DNA of 55,260 bases from Thermoanaerobaculia bacterium (GCA_018057705.1 JAGPDF010000028.1:1-55260), one strand, 5' to 3'. Numbered from the stretch's first letter, positions 7,709 to 17,517 are shown. Numbers and translations: made by a program. The notes: generated by a model not told the origin, from the sequence alone.

Positions 7709-9726
7709 GGCCCTCCCTGCAGCTGCTTCAGGTTCTGCTGGAAGAGCGCGTTGTCGGGCTCGAGAGCGAGGCAGCGCTCGAGCGCGCGGATGGCGCGCGG
7801 CCGGTCCCCGGCGAGGTAGGCGACGTTCGATTCGTACTGACAGACGATGGCCAGGCGGGGCGCAACGGCACCGGCCTCGGCCAGCTGCGCGAGCGCCTCG
7901 GGATAGGCGCCGCGCCGGGCGGCCGTCGCCGCCGCTTCGGCGAGCGCCAGGGCCCGGGCCTCGGCCGCGTTCGCGGCCACGAACTCACCGGAGCTCCCGG
8001 TCAGTCGCAGCAGTGCCTGTCGGGCCGGTTCGTAGCCCGGCTGGTAGCGCAGCGCCAGCCGGTAGCTCGTGACCGCCTCGCTGGCGCGCCCGAGCCGTTC
8101 GAGGGCCAGTCCCTGGTTGTAGTGCCCCTCGGGGTTGAGCGGCTCGAGCTTCAGGGCCACGGCGAGCTGGACGAGCGCCTCTTCGTAGCGCCCGAGCGCG
8201 CCCAGGGCCCCGGCGAGACTCGTCCGCAGGGAGGAATCTTCGGGATCGCGCTCGACCAGCGCCTGGTACATCCGCGCCGAGCGCTCGAACTGCTTCTCTT
8301 CGAAGGCGATGGCGGCGAGGTTGCGGTCGCTTTCGGGGGAGCTGCCCCCCGCGAGGTAGCCGAGACTCTGCAGGTGCTCGACGAGCGCCTCGTCCACCTT
8401 GCCGTCCCGGGACGGCGCGGCGCCGGTCTCGCCGCCGCCCTTCTGGCCGGCGTTCCCGCCACTGTTCTCGCGCCTGTTTTCGTAGGTCGCTATGCGATCG
8501 AGCTGCGGGAGATCGCGGAAGGCCGCCTGCAGGACCTTGCCGGGCATGTCCGCCGCCGGCGCGAGGCCGCCCAGGGCGAGCACCGTCGGCGCGATGTCGA
8601 GGAGCGTCGCACCGTCGAGCCGCGTTCCGGGCCGCACGCCGGCGCCGTAGAAGAAGAGCACGCCCTCCTCGTCGTGGAACTTCTCGGAGACGCGCCGCAT
8701 GTCGCGCAAGCGGCTCGGATCGTCGGGCAGCGTGCCGAGCTCGAAGCCGTGGTCGGAGAGCACGACGAGTGTCGTTCCTGAGTCGAGTACGGCCAGGAAG
8801 TCGCCCAGAATCCGGTCGGCATACTCGTACACCGCCTCGACGGCGCGGCCATAACGGCGCTGCTGGAGGGCCAACTCACCGGCCAGCCCCTGGGCACGGA
8901 AGAGGTGACCGAAGAGGTGGGACGTCGAATCGGTGCCCTCGAAGTAGGTGAGCATGAGGTGAGGGCGTTCGCTCCGCCAGAGCTCGAGGCCGAGGTCGCG
9001 ATAGGTGCGCATGGTCGCGAGCACCCAGCGGAAGTGCTGCAGATCGTCCCCGAGTGAGAACGGACGGGCGATCTCCTCCGCCGTCACATCGACGAACGGC
9101 GCCAGCTCGGCCGCGCCGATCTGCTGCGGGCGGACGAGTCGGGGCGCCAGCCGGCTTTCGAGCTCGGGAGGCCAGGTCGCGCCCGGACCGCTCTGCTGCT
9201 CGAAACCCTGCGCGAAGAGGAAGTGCCAGGCGAGATGGTCGCTGGCGATGAATCCGTTGACCTTCTCCGGCGGCCAGGTCGCCCACCACCCGAGAGTGCC
9301 GACACGCTTGCCGGCGTCGGAGAAGAGGTTCCAGAGAGCCTTGACGCGCCGCATCTCGCTCGTCACCGGAGCCGTGCGCTCGCTGCCGGCCTCGTGCACG
9401 ACGAAGTGGCCGATGCCGTGCTGGTCCGGGGTCTTGCCCGTGGCGATCGTCGTCCAGAGGATGGGCGAGAGCATCGGCTGGAAGCTCTTGAGCCGCCCGT
9501 AGGCGCCGCCCCGGCGCAGCTTCGCGAAGTTTGGGAGCTTGCCCTCCGCGAGCATCAGGTCGACCGTGTCGGGGTCGAGTCCGTCGAAGCCGAGGACGAG
9601 CACCCGGCGCTCGCTCGGAGCACACGACGAGAGGGCGAGGGCGGCCAGGAGCGCCGGCGCGACGAGCGCGCCGACGACTCGGCGCCGGAAGCGAACCGCA
9701 AGGGAGAGGCAGGGAACGGGGCGCAT
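7705..9726 (-). CDS. Phosphodiesterase/nucleotide pyrophosphatase-like lipoprotein with TPR tail
   Basis: A 673-residue lipoprotein (lipobox 'LALSSC', C35). Residues 40-430 form an alkaline-phosphatase-superfamily domain of the type I phosphodiesterase kind: 'LVLGFDGLDPDT' with metal ligand D48, 'SPILWTTIATGKTPDQHGI' with a probable Thr nucleophile (T92), then 'GTDSTSHLFGH' and 'LSDHGFE'. After a conserved linker 'LQSLGYLAGG' come TPR repeats to the C-terminus. The same architecture appears in the gene at 17708. The enzyme would hydrolyse phosphodiesters outside the inner membrane; the TPRs suggest a protein partner. It is the first gene of an operon with the DUF2723 gene, which suggests a role in surface-glycan modification (inference). 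Confidence 0.8.
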   Translation of the reverse strand: MRPVPCLSLAVRFRRRVVGALVAPALLAALALSSCAPSERRVLVLGFDGLDPDTVDLMLAEGKLPNFAKLRRGGAYGRLKSFQPMLSPILWTTIATGKTPDQHGIGHFVVHEAGSERTAPVTSEMRRVKALWNLFSDAGKRVGTLGWWATWPPEKVNGFIASDHLAWHFLFAQGFEQQSGPGATWPPELESRLAPRLVRPQQIGAAELAPFVDVTAEEIARPFSLGDDLQHFRWVLATMRTYRDLGLELWRSERPHLMLTYFEGTDSTSHLFGHLFRAQGLAGELALQQRRYGRAVEAVYEYADRILGDFLAVLDSGTTLVVLSDHGFELGTLPDDPSRLRDMRRVSEKFHDEEGVLFFYGAGVRPGTRLDGATLLDIAPTVLALGGLAPAADMPGKVLQAAFRDLPQLDRIATYENRRENSGGNAGQKGGGETGAAPSRDGKVDEALVEHLQSLGYLAGGSSPESDRNLAAIAFEEKQFERSARMYQALVERDPEDSSLRTSLAGALGALGRYEEALVQLAVALKLEPLNPEGHYNQGLALERLGRASEAVTSYRLALRYQPGYEPARQALLRLTGSSGEFVAANAAEARALALAEAAATAARRGAYPEALAQLAEAGAVAPRLAIVCQYESNVAYLAGDRPRAIRALERCLALEPDNALFQQNLKQLQGGP

Positions 9727-9800
9727 CGAGTGGCCAGGATGCTAGCAGGAGGTCGCGCCCTGGTTTCCATTTCCGCGGCGCAATGGGAGGATCTGCTGCC

Positions 9801-10601
9801 ATGGACGAGTCCGCGGGTCCGTCCCTGGTTCGCGCAGCGGGGTCCGTCTGGAATCGAGTCGTCTGGGACGAGGACCGGATGAGGCTCGACGGACAGGTCT
9901 TTCGCCTCGAAGAGGTGGGGACGCCACCGGCGGTGGCGCCGGAGGAGCTGCGCTTCTTCAAGAATCGAGCCTTCGTCGAGAGCCTGATGGGCTTCTTCCG
10001 GCTGCGCCCGGAGTTCCAGCCGCAGCGCATCCTGGAGATGGGGATCTGGGAGGGTGGCAGCGTCGCGTTCTGGAACCAGGTCTTCCGTCCTCTGCGCCAC
10101 GTCGCCTTCGACCTCGCTCAGCGTGAGGACAGCCCGGAGTTCAGGACCTGGGCATCACGGCGCGCCGAGCCCGGCTCGGTCGAGACGATCTGGGGAGTCG
10201 ACCAGTCCGACCGCAGCGTCGTTCTCGACCTTGCCCGCGGCAAGCTCCGGGGAGCACCCGACCTCATCATCGACGACGCGGCCCATATTCTCGAGTGCCT
10301 GCAGCCTGCCTTCGAAACCCTCTTCCCGCTCCTGCGCCCGGGGGGGATCTACCTGATCGAGGACTGGTCCTGGGCGCATCGCGCCGGAGCGCAGGATGAC
10401 GATCACTTCTGGCGCCCTTACGGAGATCCGACGAGGCTGATCTTCGAACTCGTCGAAGCGGTGGCGACGAGCGGCGACATTGTCGCATCGGTCCATCTCG
10501 ACCCGGACTGGGTCGCCATCGAGCGCGGACCGCGTCGCATCGACGATCCCCTCCGTTTCCGGGTCAACGAACATATTGTCCGCCGGGAGACTCGCCGGTA
10601 G
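9801..10601 (+). CDS. Class I SAM-dependent methyltransferase, CmcI-like
   Basis: A 266-residue methyltransferase. The SAM motif is 'ILEMGIWEGGSVAFW' (about 75-90), followed by 'DLIIDDAAHILE' and 'LRPGGIYLIEDWSW', the pattern of CmcI/rhamnosyl-O-methyltransferase relatives. ATG 9801 is preceded by GGGAGG with good spacing; an alternative ATG is at 9783. The gene is divergent from the phosphodiesterase operon and convergent with the OPT transporter. A sugar or small-metabolite acceptor is likely but cannot be named. Confidence 0.7.
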   Translation: MDESAGPSLVRAAGSVWNRVVWDEDRMRLDGQVFRLEEVGTPPAVAPEELRFFKNRAFVESLMGFFRLRPEFQPQRILEMGIWEGGSVAFWNQVFRPLRHVAFDLAQREDSPEFRTWASRRAEPGSVETIWGVDQSDRSVVLDLARGKLRGAPDLIIDDAAHILECLQPAFETLFPLLRPGGIYLIEDWSWAHRAGAQDDDHFWRPYGDPTRLIFELVEAVATSGDIVASVHLDPDWVAIERGPRRIDDPLRFRVNEHIVRRETRR

Positions 10602-10658
10602 TGCGCGTCCGCCCGCACCCTCGCGGTCCCCGCGCGGTCCGGTTGCGGAGTCTCCGCC

Positions 10659-12602
10659 TCAAGCCGACTTCGCAGTCGGCGTCTTCGCGGTCGATCTGCC
10701 GGCCGCATAGAGGAATCCGAGCACCGCGAGTATGACGGCGAGCGTCAGCAGCTCGCCAGACAGGCCTCCGACCTTCGGGTCCGCGCTCTTGGGGATCCAC
10801 TTGAGCGCCGCCGCGGCGGCGATCGCGATCCCGGCGAGGCCCTCGCCCGCGACCAGACCCGAGGCGGCGAGGATTCCCGGATCGCTCTCGTTGGCACTCT
10901 TTTCGCCCGGCGCGGCGGCCTTCTTTTCGAACCGCTTGCGCACCAGGCCGCCGACGTAGAGACAGGCCATCGAGGAAAGCGGCAGGTAGACCCCGATCGC
11001 GAAGGCGAGGCCCGAGACGCCACAGAGCATCGCCGAGATGGAAACACCGGCTCCGGTCGCCACGAGATCCCAGGGCAGGTTGCCCGACAACACCCCTTCG
11101 ATGATCGTCTTCATGAGCGTCGCCTGCGGCGCCGCGAGCTCCTTGCCGCCGAACGTGTAGGTGTTGCCGAGCAGCAGCACCGTACCGGCGACCGCCCAGC
11201 AGGCCACAGAAGCGCCGATGAGCTGGCCGAGCTGTTGCTTGGCCGGCGTCGCGCCGACGAGATACCCGGTCTTCAGGTCCTGTGCGATGTCGCCGGCCTT
11301 GGACGCGGCGATGGCGACGATCGTTCCCACGGTGAGCACTGCGGCGCGGGCGCCGCCGTCCACCCAGCCGGCGGCAGCGAAGGCCGAGGCGACGCCGAGC
11401 AGCGTCACGAGGGCAATGCCGGAGGTCGGTTGCGATGAGACTCCGACGATGCCGACGATGCGCGCTGCGACGGCGACGAAGAGCACGCCGAAGAGCCCGA
11501 CGCCCGCTGCGCAGACGGCGCGCTGGGTGAGGTCCATGCCGCCGGCGAAGATGCCGGGGACGAGCCACGAGACGGTGACGACGGTGGCGATGCCGCCGAA
11601 GACGAAGCCGCCCGGGAGATCCCGGTCGGTGGTCGCGGCCGCGAGCCGGCTCTCCGCGGAGATCGCAGTGCCAGCGGTCGCCGCCTTCTTCTTCAGGCCC
11701 TTGGCGACCGCGGCGAAAGACGCGACCATGGTCGGGAAATTGCGCGCCACCGTGAGGATGCCGGCGGTCGCCACCGCGCCGGCGCCGATGTAGCGCACAT
11801 AGCGCGACCAGATGTCCCCGACCCCCATGTCGGTGACCAGGCGGACCGTCTCGGGATAGAGCGGCGCTCCCAGGTGCGCGCCCATCCAGGCGATGAGCGG
11901 AATGAGGACGAGCGACGAGACGATCGAGCCCGCGACGCAGACCGCAGCCTGGCGGTAGCCGAGGATGAAACCGACGGCGAAGAGCGCCGGCGAGAGCTCG
12001 AGCGCGAGTTGCGCCTTCGGCAGGACCGGCAGCAGGTAGGAGATTTCCGACGGAAAGAGAAAGGCGACCGAGATCAGGATCTTCACCGCCGCGCCGACCG
12101 CCATGCCGCGGAAGATCCAGACGCCGGCACTCGTCCCGCTCTCCGACGCCCGCAGCACTTCGGCGCAGGCTCGGCCCTCGGGGTAGGGGAGCTCGTCGTG
12201 GGCATCGACGATCAGCAGGCGACGCAGCGGGATCATCGCCGAGATACCGAGCAGGCCGCCCAGGAAGCAGAGCGCCACCACCTGCATGTAGGGCGGCACC
12301 ATTCCCCAGAGGAAGAGCGCCGGGATGGTGAAGATCGTGCCGGTGGCGAGCGCGGTCGAAGCCGAGCCGATGGTCTGGGCGAGATTCACTTCGAGAATCG
12401 TCGAGCGCAGCTTGAGCGCGCGGAAGACGACGACCGCCATCACCGCAGCCGGAATCGAGGCCGAAACGGTCATGCCGACTCTCAGGCCCAGGTAGGCGTT
12501 GGCGGCGCCGAAGAGCACGCCGAGGACGACTCCGGCCGCGACGGCCTTGAAGGTGAACTCGGCGACGCTCTCGGAGCGCAGGGCGAGGGGGTCGCGTGTC
12601 AT
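10659..12602 (-). CDS. OPT-family oligopeptide/metal-chelate transporter
   Basis: A 647-residue inner-membrane protein with about 15-16 hydrophobic helices. The start 'EFTFKAVAAGVVLGVLFGAANAYLGLRVGM' region (GAANAYLGL) and the internal 'ISSQPTSGIALVT'-type segment are characteristic of the bacterial OPT family. These secondary transporters take up peptides or metal-peptide complexes with protons. GGAG lies before ATG 12602 and a TAGTAT box sits further upstream in the short region shared with the divergent MATE gene. It stands as a single gene. Confidence 0.85.
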   Translation of the reverse strand: MTRDPLALRSESVAEFTFKAVAAGVVLGVLFGAANAYLGLRVGMTVSASIPAAVMAVVVFRALKLRSTILEVNLAQTIGSASTALATGTIFTIPALFLWGMVPPYMQVVALCFLGGLLGISAMIPLRRLLIVDAHDELPYPEGRACAEVLRASESGTSAGVWIFRGMAVGAAVKILISVAFLFPSEISYLLPVLPKAQLALELSPALFAVGFILGYRQAAVCVAGSIVSSLVLIPLIAWMGAHLGAPLYPETVRLVTDMGVGDIWSRYVRYIGAGAVATAGILTVARNFPTMVASFAAVAKGLKKKAATAGTAISAESRLAAATTDRDLPGGFVFGGIATVVTVSWLVPGIFAGGMDLTQRAVCAAGVGLFGVLFVAVAARIVGIVGVSSQPTSGIALVTLLGVASAFAAAGWVDGGARAAVLTVGTIVAIAASKAGDIAQDLKTGYLVGATPAKQQLGQLIGASVACWAVAGTVLLLGNTYTFGGKELAAPQATLMKTIIEGVLSGNLPWDLVATGAGVSISAMLCGVSGLAFAIGVYLPLSSMACLYVGGLVRKRFEKKAAAPGEKSANESDPGILAASGLVAGEGLAGIAIAAAAALKWIPKSADPKVGGLSGELLTLAVILAVLGFLYAAGRSTAKTPTAKSA

Positions 12603-12670
12603 GTCGATCTCCGCTAGAAGACCTGGATACTACATGAGCGAAATCGCCCGCGGCGCGATAGTTTGCAGCG

Positions 12671-14029
12671 ATGTCCTTCGGGGTTTCGAGCGCCAGTTGG
12701 CGGGAGGTTCGCCGCTTGACCGTGCTGGCCACGCCGGTGGCCCTGACCCAGCTCTCGTCGATGCTGCTCTGGACGATCGATCTGCTGATGGTCGGGCGAA
12801 TCGACGTCCTCTCGCTCAATGCCGTCTCGCTCGGCCGCATCTGGGTGATGGGGACCTCGATCTGCGCCATCGGACTGATCTTCGGGATCGACGCGATCGC
12901 GTCCCAGGCGCATGGGGCGCGCGATCGCGAGCGGCTCGGGGACGTCCTGCTCCACGCCGGGGTGCTGGCGCTCGGCATCAGCCTGCCACTCGGCGCCCTC
13001 TGGCTCGGCACGGAGCGCCTGCTGCTGCTTCTCGGCCAGGATGCGGCGACGGTCGCCCTCGCGCATCGTTACGTCGTGGTGCAGATCCCCGCCCTGCCGT
13101 TCTTTCTTCTCTTCGTGGCGCTCAAACAGTACCTGCAGGCGCGCGGCATCGTGCGGCCGGCGATGTGGGTGAGCTTCGCCGCCTGCGGATTCAATACGTT
13201 TCTCAACTGGCTGCTGATCTTCGGCCATTGGGGGGTGCCGAAGATGGGGGCGGTCGGCGCCGGCGTCGCGACGGCCGTCACCGAGGCGATGATGCTGCTG
13301 GCGCTGCTGTTCTTGATCCGCCGATTCCGTCTGCAGCGCGGGGCCGCCACGGTGCTGGACCTCACGCGGCTGCGGGTGAAGGGGCTGTCGGAGATCGCGC
13401 GCCTCGGGCTGCCGGTCGCGGTGATGCTGGCGCTCGAGTACTGGGCCTTCGCGATCTCCTCGATGTGGGCCGGCTGGCTGGGCCCGACCGAGCTCGCGGC
13501 GCACTCGATCGCGCTCAACCTGGCCTCGATCACCTACATGGTGCCGCTGGGAATCAGTCTAGGCGCCGCGACCCGGGTCGGGAACCTGATCGGTGCCGGC
13601 GAACCGCGGGCCGCACAACGCGCGGCGTGGGTCGCCTTCGTTCTGGGAGGGGGGGTGATGTCGCTCTTCGCGCTGCTGTTCGTCGGCGGACGCAACATCA
13701 TCCCCACCTGGTTCACACTCGACGTTTCGGTCGTCGCCCTGGTGGCGACGCTCCTGCCGATTGCCGCCGCCTTCGAGCTCTTCGACGGCCTGCAGGTGGT
13801 CGGGAGCGGCGTTCTGCGCGGCATGGGCAGGACGCGCCCGGCAGCACTCTTCAATCTGTTCGGCTACTACGCACTTGGGCTTCCACTCGCCGCCTGGCTC
13901 GGGCGTCCCGAGCGGCTGGGGTTGGTCGGCATCTGGTGGGGACTGGCTCTCGGCCTCGCCGTGGTCGCCGGCCTGTCGGTCGCCTGGGTGGCCTGGCGCG
14001 GGCCGGCTCGGACCCCCGCTCTGCTCTAG
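12671..14029 (+). CDS. MATE-family efflux transporter
   Basis: A 452-residue inner-membrane protein with twelve predicted helices in two homologous halves. The opening segment 'ATPVALTQLSSMLLWTIDLL' (P-A-x-x-x-Q and W-T-I-D) and 'GARDRERLGDVLLHA' are typical of MATE Na+/H+-coupled multidrug exporters. A TAGTTT box ends six bases before the ATG, so the transcript may be leaderless. The TAG stop (14027-14029) shares a CTAG with the stop of the convergent folE gene. Confidence 0.85.
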   Translation: MSFGVSSASWREVRRLTVLATPVALTQLSSMLLWTIDLLMVGRIDVLSLNAVSLGRIWVMGTSICAIGLIFGIDAIASQAHGARDRERLGDVLLHAGVLALGISLPLGALWLGTERLLLLLGQDAATVALAHRYVVVQIPALPFFLLFVALKQYLQARGIVRPAMWVSFAACGFNTFLNWLLIFGHWGVPKMGAVGAGVATAVTEAMMLLALLFLIRRFRLQRGAATVLDLTRLRVKGLSEIARLGLPVAVMLALEYWAFAISSMWAGWLGPTELAAHSIALNLASITYMVPLGISLGAATRVGNLIGAGEPRAAQRAAWVAFVLGGGVMSLFALLFVGGRNIIPTWFTLDVSVVALVATLLPIAAAFELFDGLQVVGSGVLRGMGRTRPAALFNLFGYYALGLPLAAWLGRPERLGLVGIWWGLALGLAVVAGLSVAWVAWRGPARTPALL

Positions 14030-14667
14030 GCCAGGTGCTCCCCGGCGGGGCGGCCCAGCAGGAGGAGCAGGGTTTCCTCGCGGAGCCCGGCGTCCTCCCG
14101 ATGGCGCCCCCGGGCCGCCATGGTCTTCATCACTGGCTGCTGCTTGCGAACGCCGCGCATCTTCATGCACATGTGCTCGGCCTCGACGACGACCAGGGCG
14201 CCCACGGGGGCGAGGTGCTCCATCAGCGCGTCCGCGATCTGCGCCGTCATCCGTTCCTGAAGCTGCGGCCGGCGGGCGAAGACCTCGACCGTGCGGGCGA
14301 GCTTCGAGAGACCGACGACACGGCGCTGAGAAGGCAGGTAGGCGATGTGCGCCCGGCCGAATACGGGGAGGAGGTGGTGCTCGCAGAAGCTCGTGAACTC
14401 GATGTCGGCCAGCGTCACGAGATCCTCGGACTCCTGTTCGAAGGTCCTCGATAGGTGGACGCCGGCCTCCTCTCCCAGTCCCGCAAAGAGCTCCTGCCAG
14501 GAGCGCGCGACCCGGGCCGGAGTGTCCATAAGTCCTTCGCGCGCCGGATCCTCGCCGATGGCGAGCAGCATTTCGCGCACGGCCCTCTCCATCCGGGGGC
14601 GATCGAAGCCGTGCGGCGCCGGGGAGAGGTTGTGCGGCAGGAGCGACAGCTTCGGATGCGTGACCAT
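14026..14667 (-). CDS. folE: GTP cyclohydrolase I
   Basis: A 213-residue enzyme converting GTP to 7,8-dihydroneopterin triphosphate, the first step of tetrahydrofolate (or pterin) synthesis. Zinc ligands are C95 and H98 in 'SFCEHHLLP' and C167 in 'EHMCMKMRGV'. The fold core 'EDPAREGLMDTPARVARSW' and 'VGLSKLARTVEVFARRPQLQE' match the family. It ends inside the MATE gene by four bases (CTAG). A GGAGG ribosome binding site precedes ATG 14667. No other folate gene is adjacent. Confidence 0.95.
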   Translation of the reverse strand: MVTHPKLSLLPHNLSPAPHGFDRPRMERAVREMLLAIGEDPAREGLMDTPARVARSWQELFAGLGEEAGVHLSRTFEQESEDLVTLADIEFTSFCEHHLLPVFGRAHIAYLPSQRRVVGLSKLARTVEVFARRPQLQERMTAQIADALMEHLAPVGALVVVEAEHMCMKMRGVRKQQPVMKTMAARGRHREDAGLREETLLLLLGRPAGEHLA

Positions 14668-14755
14668 GATTCGACTTCCTCCGCTCTCATTACGCGGCAG
14701 AAGGCGTGGCCAGATGAACTTCCGGTGAGACGGCGCCTGCGGCGAGCCCGGAACG

Positions 14756-14785
14756 GAAAAAGGGCCGGCGAACGCTCGCCGGCCC
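14756..14785 (-). terminator. Intrinsic terminator after the TonB receptor gene
   Basis: On the minus strand, a 10-bp GC-rich stem (14776-14785 with 14762-14771) with a four-base loop is followed by a run of five T (14757-14761). It lies about 35 bases past the stop of the receptor gene at 14821. Confidence 0.8.
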
Positions 14786-14820
14786 CCAGCTTTCGGACTG
14801 CCTCCGCCTTCAGGGCGGAA

Positions 14821-17517
14821 TCAGAAGCTGTACTTCGCCCCGAACCGGTAGGTGCGCGGCGAGTTCGTCGAGCGCCCCTCCTCGAAGGTGCTGCCCGCCC
14901 GATCCTGCACGAGGGTGAATCGCGCCTGATTCGTGACGTTGAAGATGTCGAGGAAGATTCCGAAGCGGCCATCCGCGTCGCCGACGTTCATGAACCACTC
15001 GGCCCGCAGGTCGAGCTCGCTCTTGTCCTCGAGGCGTCGCGAACCGCGCGGCTCACCGTGGAAGCGCACGGTGCCCTGGTTGAAGTCGTAGCAGTCGCCA
15101 TCGACGACCAGGCAGGTCGAACGCAGGTTGTAGGTGTCGCCGGTGTTGAAGGTGTAGTTGCCCGAGAACAGCAGATTCAGCTTCGGGATGGCGTAGGAGC
15201 CCTGCAGCTTGACGGCGTGGGTCGGATCGTTGGTGAGCTTGCCTTCGGCGAAGACCAGCGAGTTCGGCGTGTCGAGGAAGCTGCTGGCATTGTCGCCGCC
15301 GTACTGACCGCTGGCGCTCAGGTTGTCGATGTTGCCCGTCGCTTCCGAGTAGACGTAGGAGAGCAGCATCTGCCAGTTGTCGCGCAGCCGCCGGTTGAGG
15401 ACGAACATGTAGCCTTCGTACTTGCGGTGGAGGTCCGGGACATTCCGGTAGACGAGAACGTCGTCTTCCGGGTTCAGATAGTCGTAGACCGTCGCGGGTC
15501 TCCCGGTCTCCTCGACGATCCCGTTGATGGGCACGAAGATGCCATCCCGACTGACGGTCTCGATGAAGTCCTTCTTCTCGCGGTGGATGTACGTGAAGGA
15601 GGCCGTGATGCCGCCCCCCAGCTCGCGGTCGATACCGAGGGTGTACTGGTCCATGTAGGGTTGATCGAGGTCCTCCTCGATGACCACGACGCCAGGGGTC
15701 ACCTGGCCCAGGTCCTCGATGTAGCCGCTCGGATAGATGTTGCGGTATTCGAGCGGCGTGTAGGCGCCCTCCCTCGCGTAGTAGAACTCGGTGGCGACGA
15801 ACTTCTCGAAGAAGCGGCCGTAGTGCCCCTTCAGGACGGTCTTGCCGTCCCGGGTCATGTCCCAGGCGAAGCCGAGCCGGGGCGCGACGGCGGTGTTGTC
15901 GAAGATGTTGCCTTCGCCGGGAACCGAACCGTGGTTGAACTCGGCGCGGACGCCGACGTTCACCGTGAAGGTCGGCGTGATCCGCCAGCTGTCCTGCGCG
16001 AAGAGCGACTGGCGCTCGACGGTGCCCTTCAGGTCGTAGCTGTAGTTGTAATAGCCCTGGGTGTAGGGGACGTAGTCGTACTCTTCCGTGCCCGGGTCGT
16101 CGTAGTAGCCGTAGTTGTCGTAGAACCAGACACCGGTCGGCGCGCCATAGCGGCTGCGCACCGTCGAGCGCTCGAGCTCCATGCCGAACTTGAAGTCGTG
16201 ATCGCCCTTGATGAAGTCGTCGGCGAAGTGCGAGACCGACGCGACGATCTGGTTGCGCGTGCGATCGGCAAGGTAGAAGAAGTTGGAGTTGGTGTTGTAG
16301 AGGCCGGTCGCGCCGTCGTACCGTCCGGCGATGTCGTAGCCCTGGTTCGGATCGAGGTAGTAGTAGCCGTCGTAGCCGCCGTAGGAGACGTTGAGGATGG
16401 TGTTCTCCGAGAGGATCGAGCGCCAGGAGACGTTGCCGACGTACTCGGGGGCGTCCTCGGTCACGGTCGCCTCGAGCGGCGTCACGGAATCCGCGCCGCG
16501 GCCGATGATGTCGTAGCGGTCCCATTCGAGCCAGCCGTCGATGCTGTTCTGCTCGTTCAGCTGCCAGGAGAGCTTGCCGAAGAGGCGCGGCGATTCCTCG
16601 GTGCGGATCGGGCCGCCGTTGGAGCTCTCCTCCTTGAAGTACTGGGCGGAAACGAAGAACCAGAGCTTGTCCTGGATGAACGGACCGCCGATCTGCGCGG
16701 TGGTGTCGATGAACGACTCGTTGGTCGGGTTCAAGCCTTCGAACTCCTCGCCGCTGAAGCTGTCGGAGAGGCTCTTGTTCGAGTAGTAGGCGTCGACCAA
16801 ACCCTTGTACTCGTTGCCGCCCGACTTGGTCACGCTGTTGAAGACCACGCCGGTGAAGCTGCCGTACTCTGCCGGCGCCCCGAGGCCGACCAGCTGGACC
16901 TCCTCGACGATGTTGTAGTTGACGAACGACCAGGCCGTGCCGCCCTCCGGGTCCGAAGTATCGACCCCGTCGAGCTGATAGGCGAGTCCGGATCCGGCGG
17001 AACCGAAGGCGACATCGTTGTTGATTCCGGGTGCGAGATTCAGGACGTCGGGCTGGAAGCGGCCGGTCGGCAGGTTCTGGAGATAGTCGCTGTCGAGGTT
17101 GGTGTTCGTGGCGGAGCTCGCGGTGTCGACCGTCGCGGCGTCAGCGGTCACCACGAGGGTCTCGCTGACGGTCGCGACGCCGAGCTTTACCGCGACGTCC
17201 TGGGTCGCTCCGGTCACCAGTGTCACGCCCTCGAGGCGGACGGTCTGGAAACCATCGAGGCTGACGGTCACGGAGTAGAGACCGGGCGCCACTTCGGGAA
17301 AGCGGAAGCGTCCGCTCTCTTCGGTGACCGAAGTGCGGGCGCCGCCGATCAGCGAAGGGCTCGAGACTTCGACGCTGGCGCCGGGCACCGCAGCGCCCGA
17401 TTCGTCGGTCACCGTTCCGGTCAGCGCGGCCGTTGTCTTGCTCTGTGCCCATGCGCCCGACGCGAGGAGCGCCGCGCAGAGGGCCATTCCCAGTGTGCTC
17501 CGAAACCGACTTGTCAT
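14821..17517 (-). CDS. Oar-like TonB-dependent receptor
   Basis: An outer-membrane receptor of 898 residues. A signal peptide (cut after 'ASGAWAQ') is followed by a carboxypeptidase-regulatory Ig-like domain ('LTGTVTDESGAAVPGASVEV'), a plug region with 'YQLDGVDTSDPEGGTAW', and a large beta-barrel rich in aromatic strands ending in 'YRFGAKYSF', the C-terminal Phe signature for Bam insertion. The frame is open 147 codons further upstream, but ATG 17517 has an AAGGAGG eight bases away and gives the signal peptide. A small inverted repeat (17539-17554) lies in the leader. Such Oar-type receptors are abundant in Acidobacteriota; the ligand is unknown. Confidence 0.9.
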   Translation of the reverse strand: MTSRFRSTLGMALCAALLASGAWAQSKTTAALTGTVTDESGAAVPGASVEVSSPSLIGGARTSVTEESGRFRFPEVAPGLYSVTVSLDGFQTVRLEGVTLVTGATQDVAVKLGVATVSETLVVTADAATVDTASSATNTNLDSDYLQNLPTGRFQPDVLNLAPGINNDVAFGSAGSGLAYQLDGVDTSDPEGGTAWSFVNYNIVEEVQLVGLGAPAEYGSFTGVVFNSVTKSGGNEYKGLVDAYYSNKSLSDSFSGEEFEGLNPTNESFIDTTAQIGGPFIQDKLWFFVSAQYFKEESSNGGPIRTEESPRLFGKLSWQLNEQNSIDGWLEWDRYDIIGRGADSVTPLEATVTEDAPEYVGNVSWRSILSENTILNVSYGGYDGYYYLDPNQGYDIAGRYDGATGLYNTNSNFFYLADRTRNQIVASVSHFADDFIKGDHDFKFGMELERSTVRSRYGAPTGVWFYDNYGYYDDPGTEEYDYVPYTQGYYNYSYDLKGTVERQSLFAQDSWRITPTFTVNVGVRAEFNHGSVPGEGNIFDNTAVAPRLGFAWDMTRDGKTVLKGHYGRFFEKFVATEFYYAREGAYTPLEYRNIYPSGYIEDLGQVTPGVVVIEEDLDQPYMDQYTLGIDRELGGGITASFTYIHREKKDFIETVSRDGIFVPINGIVEETGRPATVYDYLNPEDDVLVYRNVPDLHRKYEGYMFVLNRRLRDNWQMLLSYVYSEATGNIDNLSASGQYGGDNASSFLDTPNSLVFAEGKLTNDPTHAVKLQGSYAIPKLNLLFSGNYTFNTGDTYNLRSTCLVVDGDCYDFNQGTVRFHGEPRGSRRLEDKSELDLRAEWFMNVGDADGRFGIFLDIFNVTNQARFTLVQDRAGSTFEEGRSTNSPRTYRFGAKYSF

